Shown here: piece by piece, positions 25,301 through 34,211 of the stretch
Layout: each line of letters opens with the position of its first letter
Position numbering within the stretch: the stretch's first letter is position 1
Made by a program: the position numbers and the translations under genes
Source of the DNA: Streptomyces sp. CB02058
GTDB lineage: Bacteria > Actinomycetota > Actinomycetes > Streptomycetales > Streptomycetaceae
Direction of reading: 5' to 3'
NCBI RefSeq assembly: GCF_001905505.1
Contig: NZ_LIPG01000003.1
Location: forward strand, 1,364,001-1,428,000
Length of the DNA stretch: 64,000 nucleotides
Notes under the pieces: model-generated
Seen by the model: the letters and a program-made list of their open reading frames with translations, nothing else
Database searches by the model: none
What the model was told of the DNA's origin: nothing

Positions 25301-25804
25301 ATGACGGACGACAAGACCACCTCGAACACCCCGGTTCTCACCCGCCACGCCGATGCCGAGACCTGCGCCGACCCGAGCAGTGTGATGCGCCTGCTCGGTG
25401 AGGGCGCCCACGGGGACAGCGGCTTCACGAGCTACCGGTCCACCTTCGCCGAAGGGGCGGTCGGGGCGCCGGCCCACTTCCACACCAGGGCGACGGAGAT
25501 GTTCTTCGTCCTCGGCGGTGCCCTGCGGGTGCTCGTGGACGACCAGGTGACGGTCCTGCGGGAGGGCGACTTCCTCGCGGTGCCGCCCGGCACACCGCAT
25601 GCCTTCGCCGCTGCCCCCGGAGCCACGGCGGACGTCCTGTTCGTTTTCGACCGCCACATGGACCGCTTCGCGTATCTGCGACTGCTCGGCAGGGTCATGC
25701 GCGGCGAGGCGGACCCGAAGGAGATCGCCGAGTCCGCCGAGCGCTTCGACAACCACTACGTGGAGAGCGCGGCCTGGCGCGCCGCCTTGGCGTCCTCGGC
25801 CTGA
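25301..25804 (+). CDS. small single-domain cupin protein
   Basis: The product is 167 residues from ATG 25301. The cupin metal site is clear: PAHFHTRATEMFFVLGGALR (His-x-His and Glu) and GTPHAFAAAP with the third His. A helical C-terminus follows (RLLGRVMRGEADPKEI). Cupins of this size bind small molecules or act as dioxygenases or isomerases, and the substrate cannot be told. No Shine-Dalgarno is present. A -10-like TAGAGT ends seven bases before the ATG with a -35-like TGGGGA 17 bases above it, so the mRNA is probably leaderless. Confidence 0.85.
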   Translation: MTDDKTTSNTPVLTRHADAETCADPSSVMRLLGEGAHGDSGFTSYRSTFAEGAVGAPAHFHTRATEMFFVLGGALRVLVDDQVTVLREGDFLAVPPGTPHAFAAAPGATADVLFVFDRHMDRFAYLRLLGRVMRGEADPKEIAESAERFDNHYVESAAWRAALASSA

Positions 25805-25872
25805 TCCGGGGGAGGGAAGGGGAGAGGTCAGGTGCCGGGGCACCGGACCCCTCCCGATGCAAACGAAAGGCC

Positions 25873-27762
25873 CTAGCGGTCCTTGGCCAGCGCGACGAGT
25901 TCGGCGAACAGGCCGCCTCCGTCGACGAGTTCCTCGTAGCCGCCCTGTTCGATCACGCGGCCCTCGCTCATGACGACGATGCGGTCGGCGAGGCGGGTGT
26001 TCTCCAGCTGGTGGGTGACGACGATGGTCATGCGCTCCGAGGCGATGCGCTTGATCTCCAGGAAGATCTGGTGCTCCCCGCGCGGGTCCATCTGCGACGT
26101 GGGCTCGTCCAGGATCAGCAGCGGTGTCCGCCTGTACAGCGCACGTCCGCACACGAGCCGTTGCCACTGGCCCCCGGACAGCTCGGCCCCGCCCCAGAGT
26201 TCCTTGGCCAGGAGGGTGTCGAGCCGTGCGGGCAGCTTCTCGACCGCCTCGCGCATGCCCACGGCGTCGATCGCCTCCCAGACCGGCCCGTCGTCATGCG
26301 TCCTGGGCTGCCCCAGGGTGATGTTCTCGCGCGTACGCAGCGGCCAGCAGGCGAAGTTCTGCGGGACCAGAGCCGTCCGCTTCCACACCGCGTCCGGGTC
26401 GGCGTCGGCGAGGTCGGTACCGTCCCACAGCACGCGGCCCTTGTCGGCGAGGAGGATGCCGGTGATGAGCTTGGCCAGGGTGGACTTGCCGGAGCCGTTC
26501 TCACCGACGATCGCCAGGATCTCGCCCCGCCGCAGGGTGAGCGAGACGCCGGCGACCGCCGGTTCGCTCTTGCCCGGGTAGCGGTAGACGACCTCGTCGA
26601 GCCGGATCTCGTCGACCCGGTCGGGGATGGTCAGCTCGCCACGAGCGGGTGCCCGTTCGCCGGCCATGTCGAGAAAGGTCCGCATGTCCGCGAGGTAGAG
26701 CGAGGTGTGGAACATCGCCGCCCCGTGGATGACGAACTGCGACAGCGCCGCCAGTGTGGTCTGCACGGCGACCACCGCGGTCGCGGCCACCGGGAGTGCG
26801 ACACGCCCGGTGGTGGCCAGCCAGGCGAGCGTGGCCCAGGTGGCGAGCAGGAACACGCCGCCCAGGGCGCTCGTGGTCAGGACGATACGCAGCATGCGGG
26901 GCGCGGCGGTGAGGGTGCGCCGGTCGATCCGGTCGGAGAGGGCGCGGTACCAGTAGAGGAGGTAGCCGGTCATGCCGTTCGCGCGCACCTCGTCGCCGTA
27001 CCGCGAGTAGGTGGCCCACCAGCGCATCATGGAACGCACGTTGCGGTCACCGACGTTGAGGTAGTGCGTCTCGTAGTCCACCCTCGCCGAGAGCACGGCG
27101 CCGGCGCCGGCGGGGAGCACGGCCAGCAGGAGAAGCGGCAGCATCATCCAGTGCAGGGCGGTGATGACACCGGTCGCCGCGATCATGCGGACCAGGGCGG
27201 CCAGGAAGCGCTGGGCGTCCTGCACCATCATCCGGGTCCTGGTGACGCCGACCTCGGCGGCCTCCTGCCGGTCGGCGAACCCGTCCTCTCCGTACGCGGA
27301 CGACTCGACGCGGCACACCGCGGAGACCAGCGCGATGTCCGCCTCGGTCGTCAGCAGAGGAGTGATCCGCCCGTCGGCGTACGAGGAGAGGGCGCTGCCG
27401 ACGCGGCCAACGCCGGCGGCCGCGGTCACCGCGATCAGGGCGGGCAGCGCCTCATGCAGGCGTTCGGAAACAGGGCCGGAGCCCAGCAGGTGCGCCATGG
27501 CCCGCGCGGTGAACGCGAGGACCACGGCCGCCGCGGCGCCGGTGAGGAGCTGGCAGACCACCAGCAGCACGGCCCCGGTCCTGTCGACCTCCCAGGCCCT
27601 TCGGGCGGTGTGCCCGATGACGGCCGGCAGACGCATGCACAGGGCCCCGAAACTGGCCTCGGCCAGGGGGTTCTTGCCGTGCTTGCCCTCGAAGGTGATG
27701 GCGGCCGGTGGCGGAGGGGGAGGCATCTCCGCGCTTGCGGCCGAGGTGTCGGTCACAGTCAC
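25873..27762 (-). CDS. ABC exporter with fused membrane and ATPase domains
   Basis: The product is 629 residues from GTG 27762, preceded by AAGGAGAG seven bases away. The N-terminal half (about 45-350) has the six-helix exporter membrane domain (VLLVVCQLLTGAAAAVVLAF, LLLLAVLPAGAGAVL, VFLLATWATLAWLA). The C-terminal ATPase has Walker A GENGSGKST (about 422), Q-loop LVPQNF, signature LSGGQWQRL (about 527), Walker B LLILDEPT and the switch His in VVTHQLE. Half-transporters of this type export lipids, peptides or drugs as dimers. No precursor peptide or modification gene adjoins it, so the substrate is unknown. An inverted repeat lies 71 bases upstream. Confidence 0.85.
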   Translation of the reverse strand: MTVTDTSAASAEMPPPPPPAAITFEGKHGKNPLAEASFGALCMRLPAVIGHTARRAWEVDRTGAVLLVVCQLLTGAAAAVVLAFTARAMAHLLGSGPVSERLHEALPALIAVTAAAGVGRVGSALSSYADGRITPLLTTEADIALVSAVCRVESSAYGEDGFADRQEAAEVGVTRTRMMVQDAQRFLAALVRMIAATGVITALHWMMLPLLLLAVLPAGAGAVLSARVDYETHYLNVGDRNVRSMMRWWATYSRYGDEVRANGMTGYLLYWYRALSDRIDRRTLTAAPRMLRIVLTTSALGGVFLLATWATLAWLATTGRVALPVAATAVVAVQTTLAALSQFVIHGAAMFHTSLYLADMRTFLDMAGERAPARGELTIPDRVDEIRLDEVVYRYPGKSEPAVAGVSLTLRRGEILAIVGENGSGKSTLAKLITGILLADKGRVLWDGTDLADADPDAVWKRTALVPQNFACWPLRTRENITLGQPRTHDDGPVWEAIDAVGMREAVEKLPARLDTLLAKELWGGAELSGGQWQRLVCGRALYRRTPLLILDEPTSQMDPRGEHQIFLEIKRIASERMTIVVTHQLENTRLADRIVVMSEGRVIEQGGYEELVDGGGLFAELVALAKDR

Positions 27763-27832
27763 CCTGCATCTCTCCTTGGGTCGGTGCCGCACCGGATCGG
27801 CTCGGCAGTGCCCGGCATAACGACGGCCCCGG

Positions 27833-27854
27833 GGAATCGAACGCGCTCGATTCC
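27833..27854. promoter_or_regulatory. inverted repeat upstream of the ABC exporter
   Basis: GGAATCGA (27833-27840) and TCGATTCC (27847-27854) are perfect 8-bp arms around ACGCGC, 71 bases before the exporter start. Symmetry and position suit a repressor site. The rest of 27763-28099 shows no gene I can support. Confidence 0.45.
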
Positions 27855-28099
27855 GGACGGGCTGGAGCCCTTGAGCGGCACGGTGCCGAGTGGATGGCCG
27901 CGGTGCTGAGGCCGCCGTCGGACCGCGAGGAATGGCCGAATCGCCGGTGTCCGAAACGCATGGGGCGAACGGGGTCAAAGGGGCGGCTGCGAGCGGTGTG
28001 GGACGAGGTGTTCCGGTGACGCTCCGGTTCCCCGCCGGTGCTGGTCCGGTACTGCTCCGCAGACGCGGCGGCGAGGGTGACGGAGGCGCGCGGGCGCCG

Positions 28100-28657
28100 T
28101 CAGAGTCCCAGCATCGCGACGATCTGCCCCACGAGTTCACCGCTCGGACGGGTGCCGTCCACGACCAGCCCGGCCGTGCTCCGCAGCGGTTCGACATGGC
28201 GGTCGTGGGCATCACGGCCGTGAGCGAGGTAGCCCCGGAGGCTGATCTCGGGGTCCACACCTTCGCCGGCCTTGCGGAGCAGCTTGCGCGCGAGACGCAG
28301 GTCGGCCGGGGTGTCGACGTACACACTCCAGCGCGCCACGGAGGCCAGGGCGGGCAGCAGCGCGAACGTGCCCTCGATCAGGAGCAGGCGCGTGTCCTCT
28401 CCGGCACCCGCGTCGAGTGCGTCCCGCACCCTGTCCCAGTCCAGGGAGAGGGGGTCGCTGAAGTCGATGACGAAGCCGTCGCCCTCGACCGCCGCGACGA
28501 CCGGCGCGAGTTCGGGGCTGGTGTGGAAGCAGTGGTCCAGATGCACGATCCGGGTGCCGGGCAGGGCGCGGGCGATCCCGTTCGCCAGGGTGGTCTTTCC
28601 CGATCCGGCGCCCCCTGAGACGGCCAGCACCGGTACGGGCGGGGCGGACAGGAACAC
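28100..28657 (-). CDS. small P-loop kinase (uridine-kinase-like)
   Basis: The product is 185 residues from GTG 28657, right after GAGGAGGAGAC. The P-loop GGAGSGKTTLANGIARAL lies at about 15-30. HLDHCFHTSPELAP is the DxD/H acceptor-binding strand seen in uridine and phosphoribulokinase-like enzymes, DPLSLDWDRVRDALDAG follows, and LLLIEGTFAL supplies Walker B. It is likely a kinase for a nucleoside or sugar. It follows the LacI gene on the same strand after 29 bases, so both probably share a transcript, and the acceptor may belong to the adjoining sugar pathway. It is not assignable more closely. Confidence 0.8.
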   Translation of the reverse strand: MFLSAPPVPVLAVSGGAGSGKTTLANGIARALPGTRIVHLDHCFHTSPELAPVVAAVEGDGFVIDFSDPLSLDWDRVRDALDAGAGEDTRLLLIEGTFALLPALASVARWSVYVDTPADLRLARKLLRKAGEGVDPEISLRGYLAHGRDAHDRHVEPLRSTAGLVVDGTRPSGELVGQIVAMLGL

Positions 28658-28686
28658 GTCTCCTCCTCGCGCGCGCCCGGCCGGGG

Positions 28687-29712
28687 TCACCGGACCGTCG
28701 GGCGGGCGGCCGCGGTGGACCCCCGCCAGAACACCCTGGTCACCGGGCCGGCCGGTTCCGTCACCTCCGTGCCGCGCAGGACGGAGACCAGCCGGTTCAA
28801 GGCCCGTCGGCCCAGCGCCTCGTAGTCCATGTCCACCGTCGTCAGGGTGGGCGGGAGCCAGGCGGCGACGGGGTTGTTGTCCCAGCCGGTGACGCTGAGG
28901 TCCTCAGGTACCCGCCACCCGCGCTCGATCGCGCCGCGGACGGCGCCCGCGGCGAGCAGGTCGTTGGCGGCGATGACCGCCGTGACGTCGGTGCCTGAGG
29001 GCAGGCCGAGGACGGCCTGCCGCGCGGACTCGGGGGACCAGTCGGCGCCCGCGACCCCGGCCGAGCGCAGGCCGAGGCGGTCGATCGTCTCCAGATAGAC
29101 CTGCTCGCGCCCACGGGCGGAGGCGTGGGTGCGGTCGCCCGCCACGTGCAGGAAGCACCGGTGGCCGTCCTCTGCGAGCCTCTCGATGAGCTCGGCCACC
29201 GGCGACGCGTCGGCCAGCGCCCCCAGTGCCCGCATCTCGCTGTCGTAGTCGGCGGCCACGACGACGGGAACCGCCGGAGCGCTGGACGCACCGGTGTCCG
29301 GGAGCAACGGTGTGAAGGACAGCAGTCCTTCGAACTGGCGCGAGTCCGCCAGCTCGTTGACGCGTTCCGACCGGGGTCCCGCCGTGCGGTCGAGTGTCAC
29401 GACCTCCAGGTGGTAGCCGGACGCGTGCGCCGCCGTCGTCGCGCCGCCCAGCATGCGCAGCGAGCTGGCGGCCGACCCGGCGGGCAGGAGCGCGGCCAGG
29501 CGTCCCGTCCTGTGGGTGCGCATGGCCCGCGCGGTGAGGTTCGGCCGGTAGCCGAGCTCCTCGATGGCCGCGCCGATCCGCTCGCGGGTGCCGGTCTTCA
29601 TCCCGGCGCCGCCGAACCGGATGTAGCGCGACACGGTCTGGTGGGAGACGCCCGCGGCCTGGGCGACCTCGCGGATCGTCGGCCGTCGCCGGCTCTCGGC
29701 TCCCATGGGCAC
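28687..29712 (-). CDS. LacI-family transcriptional repressor
   Basis: The product is 341 residues from GTG 29712, seven bases after GGAGG; the ATG at 29706 is less well placed. The HTH (about 10-32) is TIREVAQAAGVSHQTVSRYI, followed by hinge sequence ELGYRPNLTARAM. The periplasmic-binding-like effector domain includes VIAANDLLAAGAVRGAIERG and VTGWDNNPVAAWLPP. It is divergent from the Gfo/Idh operon, with twin 12-bp palindromes between them, so it most likely represses that operon and itself in response to a sugar. Confidence 0.92.
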   Translation of the reverse strand: MPMGAESRRRPTIREVAQAAGVSHQTVSRYIRFGGAGMKTGTRERIGAAIEELGYRPNLTARAMRTHRTGRLAALLPAGSAASSLRMLGGATTAAHASGYHLEVVTLDRTAGPRSERVNELADSRQFEGLLSFTPLLPDTGASSAPAVPVVVAADYDSEMRALGALADASPVAELIERLAEDGHRCFLHVAGDRTHASARGREQVYLETIDRLGLRSAGVAGADWSPESARQAVLGLPSGTDVTAVIAANDLLAAGAVRGAIERGWRVPEDLSVTGWDNNPVAAWLPPTLTTVDMDYEALGRRALNRLVSVLRGTEVTEPAGPVTRVFWRGSTAAARPTVR

Positions 29713-29859
29713 AGGCCGACCTCCTCATCCCGGTGCCAGGACGGAACCGGCTGTTGTGATCGTTCGCGATCGTAGCCCACGGCCGGATCGCACTCGGGCG
29801 GCCGGTCCTGCCCCACCGTCCCGGGTCTTCCGTGAGAACGGCCTCTTGACGGACAGAAA

Positions 29860-29890
29860 GTGAACGTTCACCATCGTGGTGAACGTTCAC
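29860..29890. promoter_or_regulatory. twin LacI-type operators
   Basis: Two identical perfect palindromes GTGAACGTTCAC occupy 29860-29871 and 29879-29890, 19 bases apart, hence on nearly the same DNA face. The central CG within AACGTT is typical of LacI-family sites. A -35-like TTGACG sits at 29846, so repressor binding would cover the promoter of the operon starting at 29960. Confidence 0.85.
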
Positions 29891-29959
29891 TGAATCCGCA
29901 TCCCGTCGCCTTGGCAACACCCGAGAGCATGGCCCCCGGGCCACACCCGAGAGGAAACC

Positions 29960-31105
29960 GTGAACAACCCCAGCCCCTCCGAGCCGCATCCCGGTGCGAA
30001 GCCCCTACGGCGTCATCTCGTCGTCGGAACCGGCTCCATCGCCCACGCCCACGCCGCCGCCGTCACGGCCCATGCGGGGCGCGCGGCCGTCGTCACCGCC
30101 ATCGACATCGATGCCCGCCGGGCCGAGGACTTCGCGGCCGGGCACGGCATCGCACACTGGAGCACCGACCTCGCCGAGGCGCTCGTGGCGCGGCCCGACC
30201 TGGCCCATGTCTGCACCCCGCCCGGCTCCCACGTGCCGCTGGCGCTCCAGTGCGTCGAGGCCGGGGTGCCGGTCCTGCTGGAGAAGCCGCCGGCCCTCAG
30301 CCTCGCCGAGATCGACAGGCTCCTGGAAGCCTCCGAGGTCAACGGCGTGGAGGTCGCCGTCGTCTTCCAGCACCGCTTCGGCGCATCGGGGCTGAAGGTC
30401 CGTCAACTCCTGCAGGAGGGCGCCCTGGGGCGTCCGCTGGTCGCCGTGTGCGACACCCTCTGGTACCGGCCCCCGGAGTACTTCGCCGTGCCGTGGCGCG
30501 GCAAGTGGGATGTCGAGGGCGGGGGGCCGACCATGGGCCACGGCATCCACCAGTTCGACCTGCTCCTCGCGCTCATGGGCGGCTGGACCGAGGTCAGTGC
30601 CATGGCCGCGCGCCTGTCCCGGGAGACCGCCACCGAGGACGTCTCCACGGCTCTGGTGCGCTTCGACAACGGCGCACTGGCCACCCTCGTCAACTCGCTG
30701 CTGTCGCCGCGCGAGACCTCGCTCCTGCGGATCGACACGGAACGGGCGACCGTGGAGGTCGAGCACGTCTACGGCTACGCCAAGGAGGACTGGAGGATCA
30801 CACCCGCTCCGGGACACGAGTCGGTGGGCGACAGCCTGGCAGCGGTCACCGGCGGGGGGCGGAGCTGCCACCAGGACCAGATGGGTGCCGTCCTTGACGC
30901 GCTGGACACCGGGAGCCCCTTGCCGGTCCCGCTGCGCGAGGCCCGGGACACTCTGGAACTCGTCGCGGCGGTCTACGCGTCGGCGTTCACCGGAAGGACC
31001 GTACGCAAGGGCGAGATAGGCCCCGGTCATCCCTTCTACACCCGCATGGACGGAACCGGGGCCCCGTGGTCCGGCAACCTCGCTACGGAAGGCGCCTCCC
31101 TGTGA
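29960..31105 (+). CDS. Gfo/Idh/MocA-family oxidoreductase
   Basis: The product is 381 residues from GTG 29960 after GAGGAAACC. The dinucleotide site is VVGTGSIAHAHAAAV (about 20-34). VCTPPGSHVPLALQCVEAG and the catalytic lysine motif LLEKPPALSLAE (about 110) follow, then GPTMGHGIHQFDLLLALMGG in the substrate domain. It is an NAD(P)-dependent sugar or inositol dehydrogenase, cytoplasmic. It is the first gene of a three-gene operon (GTGA overlap with the next), repressed by the divergent LacI protein. The exact sugar is unknown. Confidence 0.9.
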   Translation: MNNPSPSEPHPGAKPLRRHLVVGTGSIAHAHAAAVTAHAGRAAVVTAIDIDARRAEDFAAGHGIAHWSTDLAEALVARPDLAHVCTPPGSHVPLALQCVEAGVPVLLEKPPALSLAEIDRLLEASEVNGVEVAVVFQHRFGASGLKVRQLLQEGALGRPLVAVCDTLWYRPPEYFAVPWRGKWDVEGGGPTMGHGIHQFDLLLALMGGWTEVSAMAARLSRETATEDVSTALVRFDNGALATLVNSLLSPRETSLLRIDTERATVEVEHVYGYAKEDWRITPAPGHESVGDSLAAVTGGGRSCHQDQMGAVLDALDTGSPLPVPLREARDTLELVAAVYASAFTGRTVRKGEIGPGHPFYTRMDGTGAPWSGNLATEGASL

Positions 31106-32136
31106 TCCGCGACGACACCCGCACCGCGCACGAGCCCCGTACCGCCCGCAACGGCGTCACGACACACAACACCGGCGCGGCACACACCACCGGACTGCAC
31201 GCCCTCCACGACGTCGGCCGGGCGGTCACCGTCACCCGCGACGGCGCACCGCTGCTCACCTATGTCTACGCCCCGGACGACATCCAACTGGAGTCGCCCA
31301 GGCCGTACTTCCATCCCGTGCACACCCTCGGTGGCGATCTCGTCACGACGTTCAGGCCCTGGGACCACGTCTGGCACAAGGGGATCACCTGGTCCCTGCC
31401 GAACCTGGGCGACCACAACTTCTGGGGCGGGCCGACCTACGTCCACGGCAGGAACTACGTACAGCTCGACAACAACGGCTCGATGGACCACGAGGAGCTC
31501 ACCGGCCTGGACGTCACCCGGGCATCCGTGAGCCTGGCGCACCAACTCACCTGGCGCGCACAGCCGGAGCCCGGTGAACCCCTGGGCCGCGACATCGTCA
31601 CGGAGGAGCGCCGCTGGTCGGTGATCGTCCCCGGGACCGAGGACGCCTGGGTGCTCACCTTCTCCTCCGCCATGACCAACGTCAGCGAGGGACGGCTCGA
31701 CATCGGCTCGCCGACGACGAAGGGCCGCGAGAACGCGGGATACGGAGGGTTGTTCTGGCGCGGCCCGCGCTCCTTCACCGGGGGCACCGTCCTGGCCCCG
31801 GGCATGGCCGGAGGCGAGGAGGTGCGCGGAACCCGCGCGGAATGGATGGGCTTCAGCGGGCAGCACGACGGCCCGGGCGGCGCGTCCACCATCGTCATGG
31901 TCGACGACACCGCCAACCCCCAGCACCCGCCGCAGTGGTTCATGCGGACCGAGGCGTTCGGATGCGCCAACCCGGCGCCGTTCTTCAGCGAGGAGGTGCC
32001 GTTCGCCCCGGGGCAGACGCTCGCCTTCCGCTACGCCGTCGTGATCGCCGACGGCGCGGGCGACCCCGACCGCGCCCGGCTGCTCGCCGGGCTGGGCAGG
32101 GACGCGCTGTCCCGGGACGCGCAGGGGGAGCGATGA
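31102..32136 (+). CDS. PmoA-like (DUF6807) protein
   Basis: The product is 344 residues from GTG 31102 overlapping the previous stop. It fits the family annotated as PmoA or DUF6807: YVYAPDDIQLESPRPYFHPV, then HVWHKGITWSLPNLGDHNFW and GGTVLAPGMAGGEEV. There is no signal peptide. Despite the name, members sit next to Gfo/Idh dehydrogenases in sugar catabolic clusters and have nothing to do with membrane methane monooxygenase. His-rich strands suggest a carbohydrate mutarotase-like or metal-binding fold. A role in the same sugar route is inferred from operon position. Confidence 0.75.
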   Translation: MIRDDTRTAHEPRTARNGVTTHNTGAAHTTGLHALHDVGRAVTVTRDGAPLLTYVYAPDDIQLESPRPYFHPVHTLGGDLVTTFRPWDHVWHKGITWSLPNLGDHNFWGGPTYVHGRNYVQLDNNGSMDHEELTGLDVTRASVSLAHQLTWRAQPEPGEPLGRDIVTEERRWSVIVPGTEDAWVLTFSSAMTNVSEGRLDIGSPTTKGRENAGYGGLFWRGPRSFTGGTVLAPGMAGGEEVRGTRAEWMGFSGQHDGPGGASTIVMVDDTANPQHPPQWFMRTEAFGCANPAPFFSEEVPFAPGQTLAFRYAVVIADGAGDPDRARLLAGLGRDALSRDAQGER

Positions 32137-32873
32137 GCGGGAGGCCGCCCTTTCCGGGAGCCACCTCCATCAGCCGGCTCACCGTCTACGACTGGCCCGC
32201 CCCTGACGGCGCGGGCCTGGTGGGGAGCGGTACGCCGCACCTCCACACCGCCTCGTCCGAGGGCTACGTGGTCATCGGCGGCGAGGGAGCCGTGCAGACA
32301 CTCGGCAAGGACGGTTACGCCGAGCACCGGCTGTTCCCGGGCGTGACCGTGTGGTTCACCCCAGGAGTGGTCCACCGGCTGGTCAACGACGGTGACCTCG
32401 ACATCCTCGTGGTGATGTCGAACGCCGGCCTGCCCGAGGCGGGCGACGCCGTGCTGACCTTCCCGGACGAGGTGCTCGCCGACCCGGCGGCGTACCGCGC
32501 CGCGGCGGCGCTCCCCGACCAGTCGCAGTCGGCCCCAGACGACCCCCAGGTGGCCGAAGCCGCGCGCCGCCGCCGCGATCTCGCCCTCACGGGTTACGCG
32601 AAGCTGCGGGAGCGCGTGGACGCCGAAGGGGGCGCCGGACTGGCAGGCATGCACGCCGCCGCGGGCCGCCTGGTCGCCGACCGGGTGCCCGCCTGGCAGG
32701 CGATCGTACGGTCGGGTGTCGAGCGGAGTACGGCCGACACGGTCTCCGCGCTCGCGGCACTGGCCACGGGCGGAGCCGGGCACCTCGCGGGCGCCGCGGT
32801 CGCGGCCCAGGAGGAACGGCACGGGCCCGCGCGCTACGGCATGTGCGGACGCCTGCGGACCTGGCCGGTGTGA
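32133..32873 (+). CDS. cupin-domain protein of the sugar operon
   Basis: The product is 246 residues from ATG 32133, overlapping the preceding stop (ATGA). The first 120 residues are a cupin: HLHTASSEGYVVIGGEGAVQ supplies His-x-His and Glu, and WFTPGVVHRLVNDGDLDILV supplies the third His. The C-terminal half is helical and alanine-rich with RRRRDLALTGYAKLRE. It could be a sugar isomerase or a sensor-like accessory. It is the third gene of the LacI-controlled operon. It is convergent with the LacI gene at 32918, only 44 bases away. Confidence 0.8.
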   Translation: MSGRPPFPGATSISRLTVYDWPAPDGAGLVGSGTPHLHTASSEGYVVIGGEGAVQTLGKDGYAEHRLFPGVTVWFTPGVVHRLVNDGDLDILVVMSNAGLPEAGDAVLTFPDEVLADPAAYRAAAALPDQSQSAPDDPQVAEAARRRRDLALTGYAKLRERVDAEGGAGLAGMHAAAGRLVADRVPAWQAIVRSGVERSTADTVSALAALATGGAGHLAGAAVAAQEERHGPARYGMCGRLRTWPV

Positions 32874-32917
32874 CCGACGGCAGGCACAGGCCGAAGGCGG
32901 CTCCGACCGCCGACAGC

Positions 32918-33988
32918 TCAGGCCGGCGGGCCGGCGCCCTCCGGCCGGTGGGTGGCCGGCCCGGCGGTGCTGCTCCGTACGGTCAGCCGGGGGGCGACGC
33001 CCGTGTACGCGGCGGGCGGCCCGCCCTCGATCTCCTGCACCAGTGCGTCCACGGCGGTCCGGCCGATGGCGGCGAAGTCCTGGTGGACGGTGGTCAGGGG
33101 CGGGATGAAGTTCCTGGCCTCGGGCATGTCGTCGAACCCGGCGACGCTCACGTCCGCCGGGATGCGCAGGCCCGCCTCCGTCAGCGCGCGCAGCACCCCC
33201 AGCGCCATCTGGTCGTTGGCGGCGAAGACGGCTGTCACTCCCGGCTCGGCGGCGAGTCGCCGGCCCGCGGCGTAGCCCGAGTCCGCGTACCAGTCGCCGT
33301 GCAGCACCTCGGGCACCCGCCGCCCGTGGGCCCGCAAGGTCTCACGCCAGCCCCGCAGGCGCAGACCGGCGGAGTCGGAGTCGCGCGGCCCCGCGACGTG
33401 CCAGACGGTCTCGTGGCCGAGTCCGAGCAGGTGCTCGGTCGCCAGACGGGCGCCCGCCAGCTGGTCGGTGTCCACGACGGGGGAGTGGCGGGCGACCCGC
33501 GAGTCCACGGTCACCACCGGGACGCCCCGGCGGAGTCGGGCCTCGGCGCCGCCGGTCAGACGGGACTCGATCAGCACGATGACCCCGTCGACGGCCTGCT
33601 CGCCCAGCCGGTCGAGGGCCACGCTCACATCCGCGTGGGTGGGGTGTTCCAGGGGCATCAGTGTGATCGTGTACCGCCGCTCGGTGGCCGCCGCGGCGAC
33701 GGCCTCCAGGGTCCGCAGGTTCCCGTACGACGTGAGGGTGAAGACGATGACTCCGATGCTGCGGAACTGCCCCGATCTCAGCGCCCTGGCCGCGCTGTTG
33801 GGGCGGTAGCCCAGTTCCCGCATCGCCTCCAGCACGCGCTCCCGGGTGGCGGCCCCCACATTGCTGCGGCCGTTGGCGACGCGGGACACGGTCTGGCCGG
33901 AGACCCCGGCGCGCCGTGCCACGTCGTCGATGGACGCCTCGCGTCTCCGCTGCCGCGCCTGCCCGGAATCCGCTCGCGCGCTGTCCAT
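32918..33988 (-). CDS. LacI-family repressor facing the GH42 gene
   Basis: The product is 356 residues from ATG 33988, directly after GGAGGAGGCC. The HTH is SIDDVARRAGVSGQTVSRVA with hinge ELGYRPNSAARALRSG. The effector domain contains GVIVFTLTSYGNLRTLEAVA, VFAANDQMALGVLRAL and VAGFDDMPEARNFIPPLTTV. It is transcribed away from the beta-galactosidase gene across 223 bases that hold two LacI-like palindromes, so it is the probable repressor of that gene, with a galactoside as inducer. Confidence 0.92.
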   Translation of the reverse strand: MDSARADSGQARQRRREASIDDVARRAGVSGQTVSRVANGRSNVGAATRERVLEAMRELGYRPNSAARALRSGQFRSIGVIVFTLTSYGNLRTLEAVAAAATERRYTITLMPLEHPTHADVSVALDRLGEQAVDGVIVLIESRLTGGAEARLRRGVPVVTVDSRVARHSPVVDTDQLAGARLATEHLLGLGHETVWHVAGPRDSDSAGLRLRGWRETLRAHGRRVPEVLHGDWYADSGYAAGRRLAAEPGVTAVFAANDQMALGVLRALTEAGLRIPADVSVAGFDDMPEARNFIPPLTTVHQDFAAIGRTAVDALVQEIEGGPPAAYTGVAPRLTVRSSTAGPATHRPEGAGPPA

Positions 33989-34087
33989 GGCCTCCTCCGG
34001 GCGTCCGGGCCGAGGACTCGGCCGGTGATCCCGCCAGGGTAGGCGAGCGGTCGCCATGCCCCCGAACGGAGACCTTCCCGCACGGAT

Positions 34088-34146
34088 GTTGACGTCAACA
34101 CAGGGGCCTGCCTAGGCTCCTGTGTGACGTCTTGAAACGTTACAAG
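34088..34146 (+). promoter_or_regulatory. promoter and two operators of the GH42 gene
   Basis: GTTGACGTCAAC (34088-34099) is a perfect palindrome overlapping a -35 TTGACG. A -10-like TAGGCT follows at 34113, 18 bases later. CTTGAAACGTTACAAG (34131-34146) is a near-perfect palindrome with the central AACGTT of LacI-family operators, located just past the start of transcription. The pair suggests repression by looping or roadblock. Confidence 0.7.
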
Positions 34147-34211
34147 ACCGCCACGTCGCACACCTCGTTCACCGGTAGGGCATCCAGATGCCCGCAGAAG
34201 GACGGACCAGC

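Noticed and set aside
31102..32136. Membrane methane monooxygenase subunit, as the PmoA name suggests
   Set aside because: No membrane helices and a sugar-operon context; the family name is misleading.
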